A stretch of DNA of 64,000 bases, taken from assembly GCA_035934385.1 (NCBI GenBank), contig DASYXY010000044.1, positions 39,515 to 103,514 of the forward strand. The letters run 5' to 3'. The notes under the pieces were generated by a model. The model made no database searches and was not told the origin of the DNA. It saw only the letters and a list, made by a program, of their open reading frames with translations. Positions 8,210 to 16,495 of this stretch are shown one piece after another. Position 1 is the stretch's first letter. Every line of letters begins with the position of its first letter. Both the position numbers and the translations under genes were made by a program. Source of the stretch: CF-118 sp035934385 (lineage in GTDB: Bacteria; Chloroflexota; Dormibacteria; Dormibacterales; Dormibacteraceae).

Positions 8210-11200
8210 CTAAGGCTGGGATTCCAGGCGCGCGTCCATCTGGCGGATGCGCTGGCTCAGGTTCTTGACGAACTCCAGGAGCACCTCGGGATGCTCGTGC
8301 ACGATCACCTGCAGCCGGTCCTTGCGCAGCACGCGCACCGTGGTATCCATCGTCGCCTCGGCGCTGGCCGAGCGGGGCTGCTCGTCGAAGACGGCCATCT
8401 CCCCGACCACCGTGTTTGGCCCCAGGCGCGCGATCGTCACGTCGCGCCCGGCCCCGTCGAGGTGGATGCGAATCTCTCCCTCGAGCACCACATACAGCTC
8501 GGATCCGACATCGCCCTCGCGGAACACCAGCTCGCCCTTCATGTAGTGCCGCGTGACCATCAGCCGGTCGATGCTCGACAGCTGCTCCAGGGTCAGATCG
8601 CTGAACAGGGGCACCTGTTTGAGCGCGATCAGCTCCTTCACGCCTGGCCCTGGCCCTACCAGCACGGCCTTCGCGCCCTCCTGGACCCACCGGTCGGGAT
8701 GCCTCTGCAGAGCCTCGAGCTCAGCCTTCGAGAGGCCACGCGACGTCGTCGAGTCAAAAGCTTCACGGTCGAGAAGCTGCGCCAGCGGTGCCGCCAGCCA
8801 GCCGGGGCCGAAGTTTAACAGCGTCTCCAGGCCCTCAGCCTTCGCCCCCGGCTCGACGGAGCGAACGCCACGCTCGACCGTTGCGAAGCCTCGCTTGCCG
8901 TGCAGCGCGCGCATCGCGGCGAGCCCGCTTTCGGCGACGAAGTCGACGTAGTCGTCCAGGGCGATGTGGAGAAACGCGTGCTCGGCTGATCCGTCTTCGC
9001 CGCGACGGTGGGCGGCCGAAAGGCGCGCTCCAAGCCTGGCCAGGTGCACGCCCTCTGTCATGTGATGCTCGAGGTGGCCACGCGCCTGCGCGAACAGCTC
9101 CGGGCGGCCGCTGCGCACCAGGGCCTCGATCGTCGCCGGCGCCGCATCTCCACGACCCTCGAGCAGGGGCAGCGCCTGCACCAAAGCATCAGGAGGCTGC
9201 GCGGCCAGCGCCTCCGCCGAAAGGCGACGCACGTGGCGGTCCCCGCTCGCAAGTCCCTCGACCAGGGCAGCCACAAAGTCAGCTTCGAGCTCTGGCGGAG
9301 GCGACGTGCGGGCGGCCTCACGGAGCGCTGCCCGCATGACATCGCGGTCCACATCGCGCATGCAGGCGATCAGGGCAGGCGCCGAACCCGGCACATTCGC
9401 CTTCAACTTGGCGTAGCTGCGCAATCCCTCCAGGCGGACGCGAGGCTCGGGATCCGCGAGCGCCGACGCGACCGTCTGGGAATCGCCGACGAACGACGCC
9501 GCCCAGACCGCCGCCGAGCGGTGCTGAACATCATTGGCATCGCTCAGCCGGTCGAGCACCGCCGTCGATCCCTCCCACGGCGGTCGCATGGCCGCGCCCG
9601 CCACCGCCACCGCGGCGCGGACCCATGGATCCGGGTCGAAAGCGGCGTCGCCGAGCTGGTCGGCGCTGATGGCCTGCTGCGGCGCCAGTTGAAAAGCCAG
9701 CCGGCGCACCATCGCATCCTCGGAGGCGATGAGCTCGGGGAGCATCTCCGCAAACGCATCCGGCGCGAGCTTGCCTAGCGCGGCCGCGGCGAACTCGCGG
9801 ACCTTGTCGTCACCCTGGCGGACGAAGCTCTGCAGCTCGGCGATCTGCTCGGGCGCGGGCGCGCCCAGCGCCTGCTGGAAGTCGGACAGCGATATGGCGT
9901 GAGTGCGCAGCCGCTCGTAGATCGCCCCGACGTACAGCCCACGCACGCGCAGGGCCGCGACGATGAAGAGGCACGCAACGATAATTCCGATCACCGCGAG
10001 GACCTCGAGGCCGCCGCCTGTCAGCCGTTGGGAGAGGATGAGACCGACCCCGCTGAGAACCGCCGCACCTGGCAGGACCAGGTTGTCCAGCAGGAACTTG
10101 AGCTTGGGCCCGATCTGCGCGGGCAGTGCGCTTCCGAGCACGTTCTCGGCCGGGTCGTCGAGGCCCGTCTGAATCCCGTTGCGGACGATGAAGAGAAAAA
10201 GCGAGGTGACGAGCACCGGGCTGACTGCCAGCAGCGTGAAGCCGACGAGCGTGAACAGAGGCAGCGCCAGGATCGAGTTCTTCACGCCAAGCTTCTCGAG
10301 CGCCACCGGCGCGATCACCAGGCTCACGACGAGCTGGACGACATAGCTCGCGAGCCACGCGTTGCCGATCAGGATCGTCAGCGCCTGAAGGTCGCTGTGT
10401 GTGGCCCTGACGAAGATGACGGCCACCAGGTAATCGCCCACGCGGCTGGCCACCTGGAGCACGAGCGCCAGCAGTACCAGCGCCAGCACCAGCCGGCTGC
10501 CGGTCAGATAGTGGACGGCGGCGCGGACGGCGGCGCGGAGGTTTTGCCGGCGCCGAGACACGTGCTCTTCGGCGAAGAACTGTTCGGCGTCGTCATCGAA
10601 CGCGGGCCGGTACAGCCGCTTCTCGAGCCATGAGGTCAGGTAGATGGAGGCGGCCGAACCCAATGCCCAGATGAAGATCAGCGGCTCGGTGGCGTAGATC
10701 GCCACAGCGGTCGTGGTGACCCCGGCCAGGATGTAGCCGATGCTCGATCCCGCGGCGATCACCGGAAAGATGCGCTTGCCCTCGAGCAGGTTGAAATGCT
10801 GAGTGACAAACAGCCAGAACTGCAGCATCACGAGCTCGAACGCGACCGAGTAGATGACGTACGCGGTGAAGGCGACAGCGGACGATTCGTCCACCTCGTA
10901 GGCGATGAAGACGCCGATCGCGGCCACCACGTTGAGCGCGAGGGTTACGCGGAAGCCGCGGCCGACCCCGATCCGGCGCGTGAGCGCGCCCTGGAGCGCG
11001 ACCATAGGCCAGACGGCGAGGGCCAGGATGATGAAGAACAGGGGGTACGCCTGCGGGCCCGACTTGGTGAGGAAGATCGCCTGGGCCGCGTTGAAGGCCG
11101 TGTACATCGCCCAGCCCAGGACGACCGCGAAGCCGGCGACCTGCAGCGTGCGGTCGAGCTCTGATCGGCGCACGTGCAGGAACTTCGCGAGGAAGGGCAG

Positions 11201-11212
11201 GAGCGCAGCCAC
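8210..11212 (-). CDS. Nucleotide-transporter-like (NTT/Npt) membrane protein fused to HEAT repeats and a cNMP-binding domain
   Basis: About 1000 residues with three parts. The first 400 or so hold around a dozen hydrophobic segments resembling ATP/ADP antiporter (Npt1/Npt2-like) transporters, opening with RRSELDRTLQVAGF. Residues 430-860 are alpha-helical HEAT-like repeats (for example VREFAAAALGKLAP and VRRLSAEALAAQP). The last 130 residues are a cyclic-nucleotide-binding domain with phosphate cassette GEMAVFDEQPRSAS. Similar transporter/HEAT/cNMP fusions are known but not well characterised. The start is uncertain: GTG 11212, TTG 11233 or GTG 11173. Nucleotide transport gated by cyclic nucleotide is inference. 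Confidence 0.82.
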   Translation of the reverse strand: MAALLPFLAKFLHVRRSELDRTLQVAGFAVVLGWAMYTAFNAAQAIFLTKSGPQAYPLFFIILALAVWPMVALQGALTRRIGVGRGFRVTLALNVVAAIGVFIAYEVDESSAVAFTAYVIYSVAFELVMLQFWLFVTQHFNLLEGKRIFPVIAAGSSIGYILAGVTTTAVAIYATEPLIFIWALGSAASIYLTSWLEKRLYRPAFDDDAEQFFAEEHVSRRRQNLRAAVRAAVHYLTGSRLVLALVLLALVLQVASRVGDYLVAVIFVRATHSDLQALTILIGNAWLASYVVQLVVSLVIAPVALEKLGVKNSILALPLFTLVGFTLLAVSPVLVTSLFLFIVRNGIQTGLDDPAENVLGSALPAQIGPKLKFLLDNLVLPGAAVLSGVGLILSQRLTGGGLEVLAVIGIIVACLFIVAALRVRGLYVGAIYERLRTHAISLSDFQQALGAPAPEQIAELQSFVRQGDDKVREFAAAALGKLAPDAFAEMLPELIASEDAMVRRLAFQLAPQQAISADQLGDAAFDPDPWVRAAVAVAGAAMRPPWEGSTAVLDRLSDANDVQHRSAAVWAASFVGDSQTVASALADPEPRVRLEGLRSYAKLKANVPGSAPALIACMRDVDRDVMRAALREAARTSPPPELEADFVAALVEGLASGDRHVRRLSAEALAAQPPDALVQALPLLEGRGDAAPATIEALVRSGRPELFAQARGHLEHHMTEGVHLARLGARLSAAHRRGEDGSAEHAFLHIALDDYVDFVAESGLAAMRALHGKRGFATVERGVRSVEPGAKAEGLETLLNFGPGWLAAPLAQLLDREAFDSTTSRGLSKAELEALQRHPDRWVQEGAKAVLVGPGPGVKELIALKQVPLFSDLTLEQLSSIDRLMVTRHYMKGELVFREGDVGSELYVVLEGEIRIHLDGAGRDVTIARLGPNTVVGEMAVFDEQPRSASAEATMDTTVRVLRKDRLQVIVHEHPEVLLEFVKNLSQRIRQMDARLESQP

Positions 11213-11257
11213 GATCCCCGCGATTGTGCGCAATAGCGCGTTATGGCGGCGACATTC

Positions 11258-11278
11258 CGTGTATTTGTGCACAAAGCG
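11258..11278 (+). repeat. Left copy of a near-identical 21-22 bp direct repeat flanking the DUF559-type gene
   Basis: This 21-nt stretch begins CGTGTA and contains the perfect 12-bp palindrome TTTGTGCACAAA, ending in GCG. A matching 22-nt stretch lies at 12234-12255, past the end of the gene at 11344-12186, and differs by two substitutions and one extra A. It could be an operator copy or the duplicated border of an inserted gene. Confidence 0.55.
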
Positions 11279-11343
11279 TGAGACGCACGGCCTCTTAACA
11301 GCCTGGGTTGTCAGGACTTGCCTCGCGGCGCACTCTCGGTCGC

Positions 11344-12186
11344 ATGACTCGAACCCCGCGGATCCCGAAGGCGTTATCACGAGGTCCGTTCACACTTGCC
11401 GATGCGCGCCGCCGCGGTCTGGACAGGTGGCACCTGCTGGGCGCCGGCTGGCGCCGGATAGGGCCGGGAACCTATCTATCGGCGGCCGTGGAGGAAACGC
11501 CGGAAACGACCATCGTGGCCGCAAGCCGCCGGCTCCCGCCCAACGCCGCCTTCTCAGGCCTGACCGCGGCTTGGCTGCACGGACTCGACGTCGACGGCTG
11601 CAGCCCGATCGAGATCACGGTGGCGGCGCCGACAACCGTCTCCTCGCGCGCCGGCATGCTGGTTCGTCGCCGGGCGCTGCATAAGGGAGACGTCGTGACC
11701 GTTCGCGGGCTGCGCGCCACCTCGGTGCTGCGGACTCTTCGAGACCTTTGCGCGCGCCTTCCAATCACGGAGGCAGTCGTGCTTTGCGACATGGCCCTAC
11801 ATCGTCACCTGGTGAAGATGTCGGCCTTGAACGGAACGGCCTCGATGCAGAAGGTTTCTCAGTACCTTGAACCCGCTGCCGAGTCTCCGATGGAGTCGAG
11901 GCTCCGAATGCTGCTGGTGCTGGCTGGACTACCCAGACCCGAGGCGCAGGTGGAGCTCCGAGATCGTTTCCTGAGATTCCTTGGCCGCCCGGATCTCTAC
12001 TATCGCGAGCCGCGACTCGCGCTCGAGTACGACGGTGGAATCCATCGAGAACAGCTGGCCGAGGACAACCGCAGGCAGAATCGGCTCGTCGACAGCGGCG
12101 TGCGCCTTCTCCGCTTCACTGCCGGAGACATCTACAACTCGCCCGACGTTGTCGTGGGCATGGTGAGGAAGGCGTTGGCTGCGTGA
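11344..12186 (+). CDS. AbiEi-antitoxin-like/DUF559-type protein
   Basis: A 280-residue protein. The N-terminal half (from PFTLADARRRGL) resembles the winged-helix and following domain found in AbiEi-type antitoxin proteins. The C-terminal third resembles DUF559/very-short-patch-repair nuclease folds: PDLYY with Asp, then LALEYDGG, then the ED.RRQNRL helix and LLRFT strand. Such fusions are common as single genes in actinobacteria and chloroflexi, and their function is unknown. No toxin partner is adjacent. ATG 11344 is preferred over TTG 11308, which lacks a ribosome site. The direct repeats on both sides (11258 and 12234) hint that it arrived as a unit. Confidence 0.7.
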   Translation: MTRTPRIPKALSRGPFTLADARRRGLDRWHLLGAGWRRIGPGTYLSAAVEETPETTIVAASRRLPPNAAFSGLTAAWLHGLDVDGCSPIEITVAAPTTVSSRAGMLVRRRALHKGDVVTVRGLRATSVLRTLRDLCARLPITEAVVLCDMALHRHLVKMSALNGTASMQKVSQYLEPAAESPMESRLRMLLVLAGLPRPEAQVELRDRFLRFLGRPDLYYREPRLALEYDGGIHREQLAEDNRRQNRLVDSGVRLLRFTAGDIYNSPDVVVGMVRKALAA

Positions 12187-12233
12187 CGAATCCCTAGCTC
12201 TGTGCGCAGAAACAGGTTATTTCCCCGTCAGAA

Positions 12234-12255
12234 CGTGTAATTGCGCACAAAAGCG
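12234..12255 (+). repeat. Right copy of the 21-22 bp direct repeat
   Basis: CGTGTAATTGCGCACAAAAGCG, in the same orientation as the copy at 11258-11278 and flanking the gene between them. A related near-palindrome, TCTGTGCGCAGA, lies 20-30 bp to its left. Confidence 0.5.
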
Positions 12256-12267
12256 CGGCCAGCGCGT

Positions 12268-13179
12268 TTAGGTCTGCTGGACGCTCGCGATCTTCTCTAG
12301 TTTTGCGATCCGCTCCTGGATCGGCGGATGGGTCTCGAAGAGGCGGCTGAAGAAGCCGCCGTGGTGCTCCTCTGGGTTGTCGATGCACATCGCCGCCACC
12401 GCGTGGTTGAACTTCTCCGGCGGCTTGTCGTTGGCGGCGATCTTCTTCAAAGCGTTGATCAGGCCGACCGGATTGCGCGTCAGCTCGACCCCGCTGACGT
12501 CAGCCAGTGACTCGCGGTCGCGCGACAGTGCGAGCTGCATCAAGGGCCCGACCAGGAACGCGATCAGAGTGAAGATGATCCCGATCGCGAAGATCACCAG
12601 GATCGCCTGGCCCGAGTTGCGGCCGCGGAAGTTCATGCGCAGCGCTCCGCGCCAGAAGATGCTCGAGATGATCGCCGCCAGTCCGATCATCGTCGTCACG
12701 ACCAGCAGCAACCGCACGTCGTAGTTCTTGATGTGGCTCATCTCGTGCGAGAGCACTCCTTCGAGCTCCTCCCGGTTCATGATCTGCATCAGCCCGGTGG
12801 TGACCGTGACCGCGGCGTGCTGCGGGTCGCGGCCCGTCGCGAATGCGTTGGGGCTTTGGTCGTCGATGACGTAGACCTTGGGCATCGGCAGGCCGTCGCC
12901 TATGGCGAGCGTCTGCACGATGTTGTAGAGCTGCTGGTACTGGCTCGGATTCGCCTCATGCGCGCCCATCGCGCTCAGGACGGTCGGTGCGCCAAGGTAG
13001 TACGCATAGAGCGCCGCGCCGACGCCAAGCAGGCCGAGAACCACCGTACCGACGATCGCGCCGCTCGTGCTGGCGGTGCCGATTTCACCGATGACGAGTC
13101 CCGCGAGCAGCCACACCGCCAGGAAAGCCACCACGACCACGATGCTCTTGCGCTTGTTGCTGGTGATCTGGTGATACAT
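12268..13179 (-). CDS. htpX: M48 family membrane zinc protease HtpX
   Basis: A 303-residue integral-membrane metalloprotease of the HtpX type, involved in quality control of membrane proteins. Two N-terminal hydrophobic segments (about 12-32 and 42-62) precede the active-site helix HEMSH (His145, Glu146, His149). A further hydrophobic pair (about 155-215) precedes RDRESLADVSG, whose Glu is the likely third zinc ligand. The substrate-groove motif PNAFATG is present near 110. It lies 15 bp downstream of a glycosyltransferase gene on the same strand. Confidence 0.94.
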   Translation of the reverse strand: MYHQITSNKRKSIVVVVAFLAVWLLAGLVIGEIGTASTSGAIVGTVVLGLLGVGAALYAYYLGAPTVLSAMGAHEANPSQYQQLYNIVQTLAIGDGLPMPKVYVIDDQSPNAFATGRDPQHAAVTVTTGLMQIMNREELEGVLSHEMSHIKNYDVRLLLVVTTMIGLAAIISSIFWRGALRMNFRGRNSGQAILVIFAIGIIFTLIAFLVGPLMQLALSRDRESLADVSGVELTRNPVGLINALKKIAANDKPPEKFNHAVAAMCIDNPEEHHGGFFSRLFETHPPIQERIAKLEKIASVQQT

Positions 13180-13194
13180 CGGCGGAGGAGAACT

Positions 13195-14085
13195 CTACGG
13201 GTTGGAGCGCTCCCGCTGGCCCACCGTCTGGCGCATCGCCGAGGCGGCCCAGCGGCCCCAGATCTGAGCCCAGACGAGCCCGTTGGCAAAGGCCGAGATG
13301 TCGTCGGCGTGATGCTTCGAGTGATAGGCCCACATGGCGCGATGCCGTTCGTAGAGCATCTTGCGCTCGGCCTGCCTGGTGGCGGCGCCTTTGTGGTGGA
13401 TGGCGCTGGCGCTCGGCACATAGAAGACCTTCCAACCACCGAGCTTGAGCCTGTAGCAGAGGTCGAGGTCCTCGCCGAACATGAAGTAGCGCGGATCGAA
13501 GAAGCCAACCCGGTCCAGCGCGGCCATGCGGACCATCATGCAGGCCGCCGTGCCTGCGTCCATCTCGTGGACCTCGGTCTCTTCCACGTGGCCCATGTTG
13601 TGGCGCCCGAACACGCGGCTCCGAGGAAACAGCCGGCTCAGCCCGACGGTGCGGTAGAAAAGCGTGCTCGGCACCGGGAACGAGCGGCGTGCGTCGGGGT
13701 CGAGCCGGCCGTCGGGAAACAGCAGGCGCGGTCCGACCACCGCGGCGTCGGGTCGGGTGATGAGGAAGTCGGCCATCCGGCCGACCGCCTGGGGATTGAC
13801 CGTGACATCCGGATTCAGGAGGAGCACGAACCGGCCCTGGCACCGTTCGAGGCCCACGTTGTTGGCGCGACCGAAGCCGAGATTGCGCTGCTGTGCAAGG
13901 ACGACCGCCTTTGGGAAATCGTTCGCCACGGCCGCAGCCGAACCATCAGTCGAAGCGTTGTCGACCACCACGGCCTCGACCGGCACGTCGGCGTGCCCGA
14001 AGAAAGCCTCGAGGCACTTCAGCAACAGAGGCTTGACGTTGAAGCTGACGATCAGGGCCGACACGAGCGGCTTATCGGCAGGCAC
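13195..14085 (-). CDS. Family 2 glycosyltransferase
   Basis: A 296-residue GT-A fold glycosyltransferase resembling rhamnosyltransferases of the WbbL group. It shows ALIVSFNV at the start, the nucleotide-sugar site VVDNASTDGS near 40-50, LNPDV as the DXD equivalent, and GEDLDLCYR as the acceptor-side acidic motif. There are no transmembrane segments. It starts with GTG 14085, back to back with the flippase gene (49 bp), which suggests a role in assembly of a surface polysaccharide or cell-wall linkage sugar. The donor and acceptor are unknown. Confidence 0.9.
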   Translation of the reverse strand: MPADKPLVSALIVSFNVKPLLLKCLEAFFGHADVPVEAVVVDNASTDGSAAAVANDFPKAVVLAQQRNLGFGRANNVGLERCQGRFVLLLNPDVTVNPQAVGRMADFLITRPDAAVVGPRLLFPDGRLDPDARRSFPVPSTLFYRTVGLSRLFPRSRVFGRHNMGHVEETEVHEMDAGTAACMMVRMAALDRVGFFDPRYFMFGEDLDLCYRLKLGGWKVFYVPSASAIHHKGAATRQAERKMLYERHRAMWAYHSKHHADDISAFANGLVWAQIWGRWAASAMRQTVGQRERSNP

Positions 14086-14134
14086 CGTGTTCGTGATTAT
14101 CCAACGCTTAACAGCGCGGGTCGTTCCGGCGGCG

Positions 14135-15469
14135 GTGGATAGAATCCGTGAGATCGTGCTGAGCGTCGGGCGTCTCGATCTGCGCGAGCGCCTGGCGCAG
14201 GTCCGGCGCAGCCGGCTCGTGCGCCAGAACCTGACCCTGTTCGCGGGCGGCCTCGTCGCGGGAATCGGCGGCTTCGTCTATCACGCCATCGCGGGACGGG
14301 TGCTCGGGCCGGAGAAGTACGGCGAGGTCGCATTCTTGATCGCCGTCTACGCGGTCGGCACTGCGCCGGCGTTGATTCTCATCGTCGTGCTCGCGCGCTA
14401 CACGGCCACACTGGCCGCGCGCGGCGCCGAGGGCGTCAGCTCGCTACTGACTCGCACGATCCGCCTGGTCACGATCCCCAGCCTGGTCGCGATTCTCTTC
14501 ACCACGTTGCTGGCGCGCCCGCTGGCGAGCTTTGAGCACCTTGGGTCGACGATCCCGGTGCTGATCCTCGGCTTCTCGATCGCGCTCATCTGGCAGGTCG
14601 CGATCCCACGCGGCATCCTGCAGGGCCTGCAGAGGTTCACCGCCCTTTCGCTGAACCTTTCGCTGGAGCTGGTCGTACGCACGGCCGCCGTCGTGGCCCT
14701 GCTCTCCTATTACGCAGTCTCGGGCGCCATGGCTGCGGTGCTGCTGGGACTGATCTTCGCGTTCGGCCTCGGCCTCTTCACGCTGCGCGACCACCTGAGG
14801 CCCAGCGCCACTCGGGTGCATCTGCGAGTGATGGCGGGCTTCTCCCTCACCGCCGCCGCGGGAATCATCGGCGTGCAGATCCTCTACAACCAGGACGTCA
14901 TCCTCGCCGAGCACTACCTGAGCAGCCACGCCGGCGGCATCTACGGTGGGCTCAACAAGATCGGCACGATCCTTTACTTCCTGACGCTGAGCGTGAGCCA
15001 GGTGCTGTTCCCGCGCGTGGTCGAGGCAGTCGCCAAGGACCAGCACCCGGGCCGAATCCTCCTTTACTCGGCGGGCATCCTGACGGTGCTCGGTGCGGGC
15101 GCCCTGCTCGTGTTCGGAGTTGTGCCGGGCCTGGTGGTCGGTGTTCTCTTCGGACCGTCGTTCAAAGACGCCGTGCCGTTCGTGTTCGCGGTCGGCGTGA
15201 TCGGCCTGGCCCTTTCCTTGAACAACCTGCTGGTCCAGTTCTTCATGGCCGTGCACGACCGCGTCTTCCTCCCCATCCTCGCTCTGGGCGTGATCGCCGA
15301 GGGAGGGGCGATCGTGCTCCTTCACGCCAACGTCGGCCAGGTGGTCGCCGACGTGGTGGTCACGCTGGTCGGGCTGCTGGTGCTGCTGGCCGTCCGCTGT
15401 TACATGCTCCTGCCGACCTTGAGCGCGGCCAGCCTTGGCGAGGCGGAACCAAAGCCCGCGCTCAGCTAG
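14135..15469 (+). CDS. Polysaccharide flippase (Wzx/MATE-like, MOP superfamily)
   Basis: A 444-residue membrane protein with about 12 hydrophobic segments, beginning near residue 30 (NLTLFAGGLVAGIGGFVYH). The segment RVLGPEKYGEVAFLIAVY is typical of O-antigen/teichoic acid flippases of the MOP superfamily. It would move lipid-linked sugars across the membrane. GTG 14135 is used because the frame upstream runs into the divergent glycosyltransferase; GTG 14156 is also possible. The role is inferred from the family and from the neighbouring glycosyltransferase. Confidence 0.85.
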   Translation: MDRIREIVLSVGRLDLRERLAQVRRSRLVRQNLTLFAGGLVAGIGGFVYHAIAGRVLGPEKYGEVAFLIAVYAVGTAPALILIVVLARYTATLAARGAEGVSSLLTRTIRLVTIPSLVAILFTTLLARPLASFEHLGSTIPVLILGFSIALIWQVAIPRGILQGLQRFTALSLNLSLELVVRTAAVVALLSYYAVSGAMAAVLLGLIFAFGLGLFTLRDHLRPSATRVHLRVMAGFSLTAAAGIIGVQILYNQDVILAEHYLSSHAGGIYGGLNKIGTILYFLTLSVSQVLFPRVVEAVAKDQHPGRILLYSAGILTVLGAGALLVFGVVPGLVVGVLFGPSFKDAVPFVFAVGVIGLALSLNNLLVQFFMAVHDRVFLPILALGVIAEGGAIVLLHANVGQVVADVVVTLVGLLVLLAVRCYMLLPTLSAASLGEAEPKPALS

Positions 15470-15495
15470 GGCGGACCCGGTATCCTTTTGCGGTC

Positions 15496-15669
15496 GTGCG
15501 AATAGTCGTCAAGGATCCCGAGGAGTTCGAGCAGGCGCTCCGCGAGTTCCGGCGCAAGGTGCAGGAGCAAGGGCTCGTGCGCGAGATGCGCCGGAGAGCG
15601 CACTACGTCCCGCCGGCCGAGGCTCGGAAGATCAAGAGCCTCCGCGCCCGCCGCCGCCGCACCCGCTAG
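15496..15669 (+). CDS. rpsU: Small ribosomal subunit protein bS21
   Basis: A short gene of 57 codons plus stop, starting at GTG 15496. The product opens RIVVKDPEEFEQALREFRRK, continues with EMRRRAHYVPP, and ends in a basic RARRRRTR tail: the full bS21 pattern. bS21 sits on the 30S platform near the 3' end of 16S rRNA and helps initiation. It lies 26 bp after the flippase gene and is followed by a stem-loop at 15711. bS21 is missing in most Actinobacteria, so it is useful for placing the organism. Confidence 0.9.
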   Translation: MRIVVKDPEEFEQALREFRRKVQEQGLVREMRRRAHYVPPAEARKIKSLRARRRRTR

Positions 15670-15710
15670 GGAACTACCCACCCGGCCGGCGCGACTTCCC
15701 CTACAAAGCT

Positions 15711-15744
15711 AAAGTCCCGCCACCCTTGCGGGCGACGGGACTTT
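15711..15744 (-). terminator. Stem-loop terminator between rpsU and the 5S rRNA gene
   Basis: A 9-bp perfect stem (AAAGTCCCG pairing with CGGGACTTT) surrounds a GC-rich inner hairpin. It lies 6 bp past the 3' end of the 5S gene and 41 bp past the rpsU stop, so it can serve both converging transcripts. The following T-runs are short on both strands. Confidence 0.7.
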
Positions 15745-15750
15745 AAAAGG

Positions 15751-15868
15751 TGCTCGGCAACGACCTACTCTCCCATCGGGTTACCCCGACAGTACCATCG
15801 GCGCTGGAGGGCTTAACTTCCGTGTTCGGAAAGGGAACGGGTGTCTCCCCTCCGCCATAGTCACCGAA
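15751..15868 (-). rRNA. rrf: 5S ribosomal RNA (orphan copy)
   Basis: About 118 nt whose minus strand opens TCGGTGACTATGGCGGAGGG and has the conserved CCGTTCCC and CCGAACACGGAAGTTAAG-type internal region. It ends in GGTCGTTGCCGAGC, which pairs with the 5' end. No 16S or 23S gene lies on either side: it sits between rpsU and a TetR gene. It has its own -10 box and a terminator, so it is a complete single-gene transcription unit. Confidence 0.93.
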
Positions 15869-15876
15869 CGGGCGAA

Positions 15877-15882
15877 ATTATA
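15877..15882 (-). promoter_or_regulatory. -10 box of the orphan 5S rRNA gene
   Basis: A perfect TATAAT on the minus strand, 8 nt before the 5' end of the 5S gene, the correct distance for transcription to start at the mature end. Its middle bases are the TAA stop codon of the TetR gene. No good -35 is seen within 17-18 bp upstream. Confidence 0.7.
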
Positions 15883-16495
15883 CCGGCCGCCCGGCCTTCG
15901 ACTCCAGGCGGTCGATCATCCCGAAGATGCCGATCGCGTCGATGGCCTTCTTGAAGATGCGCCCAAAGTTCTCGCGACCACCGGTTCGCACCCACTCCAT
16001 GCTGGCCTCGAACGCCGTCGCGACGATGGCCATGGCGACCGCTCGCATCTCGAGCTCGGCGGGGTCGCGGCCGGTCCGCACGGCGAGGATCGACGCGATC
16101 AGGTCGCGGGCCTTTTCCAGCTCTTCCCACGCGTGAGCACGCAGCTCGGGCACCTCGAGCGACAGCTTGGCCCGCTCGTAAATGGCGTCGTGGTCCGACT
16201 CGAACAGTTCCTCGAGACCGCTTATCAGCTTCTCGATCGACTTTGACAGCGGCTCATCGTGCTTTGGGGTGGCGAGCGCGGCGAAGATCTGCGGGTCGTA
16301 CTCGTCGTAGATGACGACGTCCTCCTTGGACGGGAAGTAATTGAAAAACGTGCTTTCCGAGATGTCGGCGGCGGCGGCGATCTGCTCGACGGTCGTCTCC
16401 TCGTAGCCCTGGCGTTTGAAGAGACGGAGTGCCGCCCGCTGGATCGCCGCCTTGGTTTTCAGTTTCTTACGCTCGCGTAAGCCAGCCACCGTCAT
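15878..16495 (-). CDS. TetR family transcriptional regulator
   Basis: A 205-residue repressor. The N-terminal helix-turn-helix (residues 10-60) is plain: TKAAIQRAALRLFKRQGYEETTV (split by the first helix), then AAADISESTFFNYFPSKEDVV. The rest is a helical ligand-binding domain without recognisable specificity. It starts inside the end of the MFS efflux gene (ATGA overlap at 16492), so it is co-translated with the pump it probably controls. A candidate operator lies next to the -10 box of the shared promoter (18074-18096). The stop codon is embedded in the 5S promoter. Confidence 0.93.
   Translation of the reverse strand: MTVAGLRERKKLKTKAAIQRAALRLFKRQGYEETTVEQIAAAADISESTFFNYFPSKEDVVIYDEYDPQIFAALATPKHDEPLSKSIEKLISGLEELFESDHDAIYERAKLSLEVPELRAHAWEELEKARDLIASILAVRTGRDPAELEMRAVAMAIVATAFEASMEWVRTGGRENFGRIFKKAIDAIGIFGMIDRLESKAGRPV

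Noticed and set aside
11308..11343. Longer N-terminus for the DUF559-type gene starting at TTG 11308
   Set aside because: The extra residues have no family similarity and there is no ribosome site; ATG 11344 starts where the recognisable domain begins.
12982..15325. Several long open frames antisense to the glycosyltransferase, flippase and other genes
   Set aside because: They are low-complexity, Arg/Gly/Asp/His-rich shadows of real genes caused by high GC at third positions and have no domain similarity.
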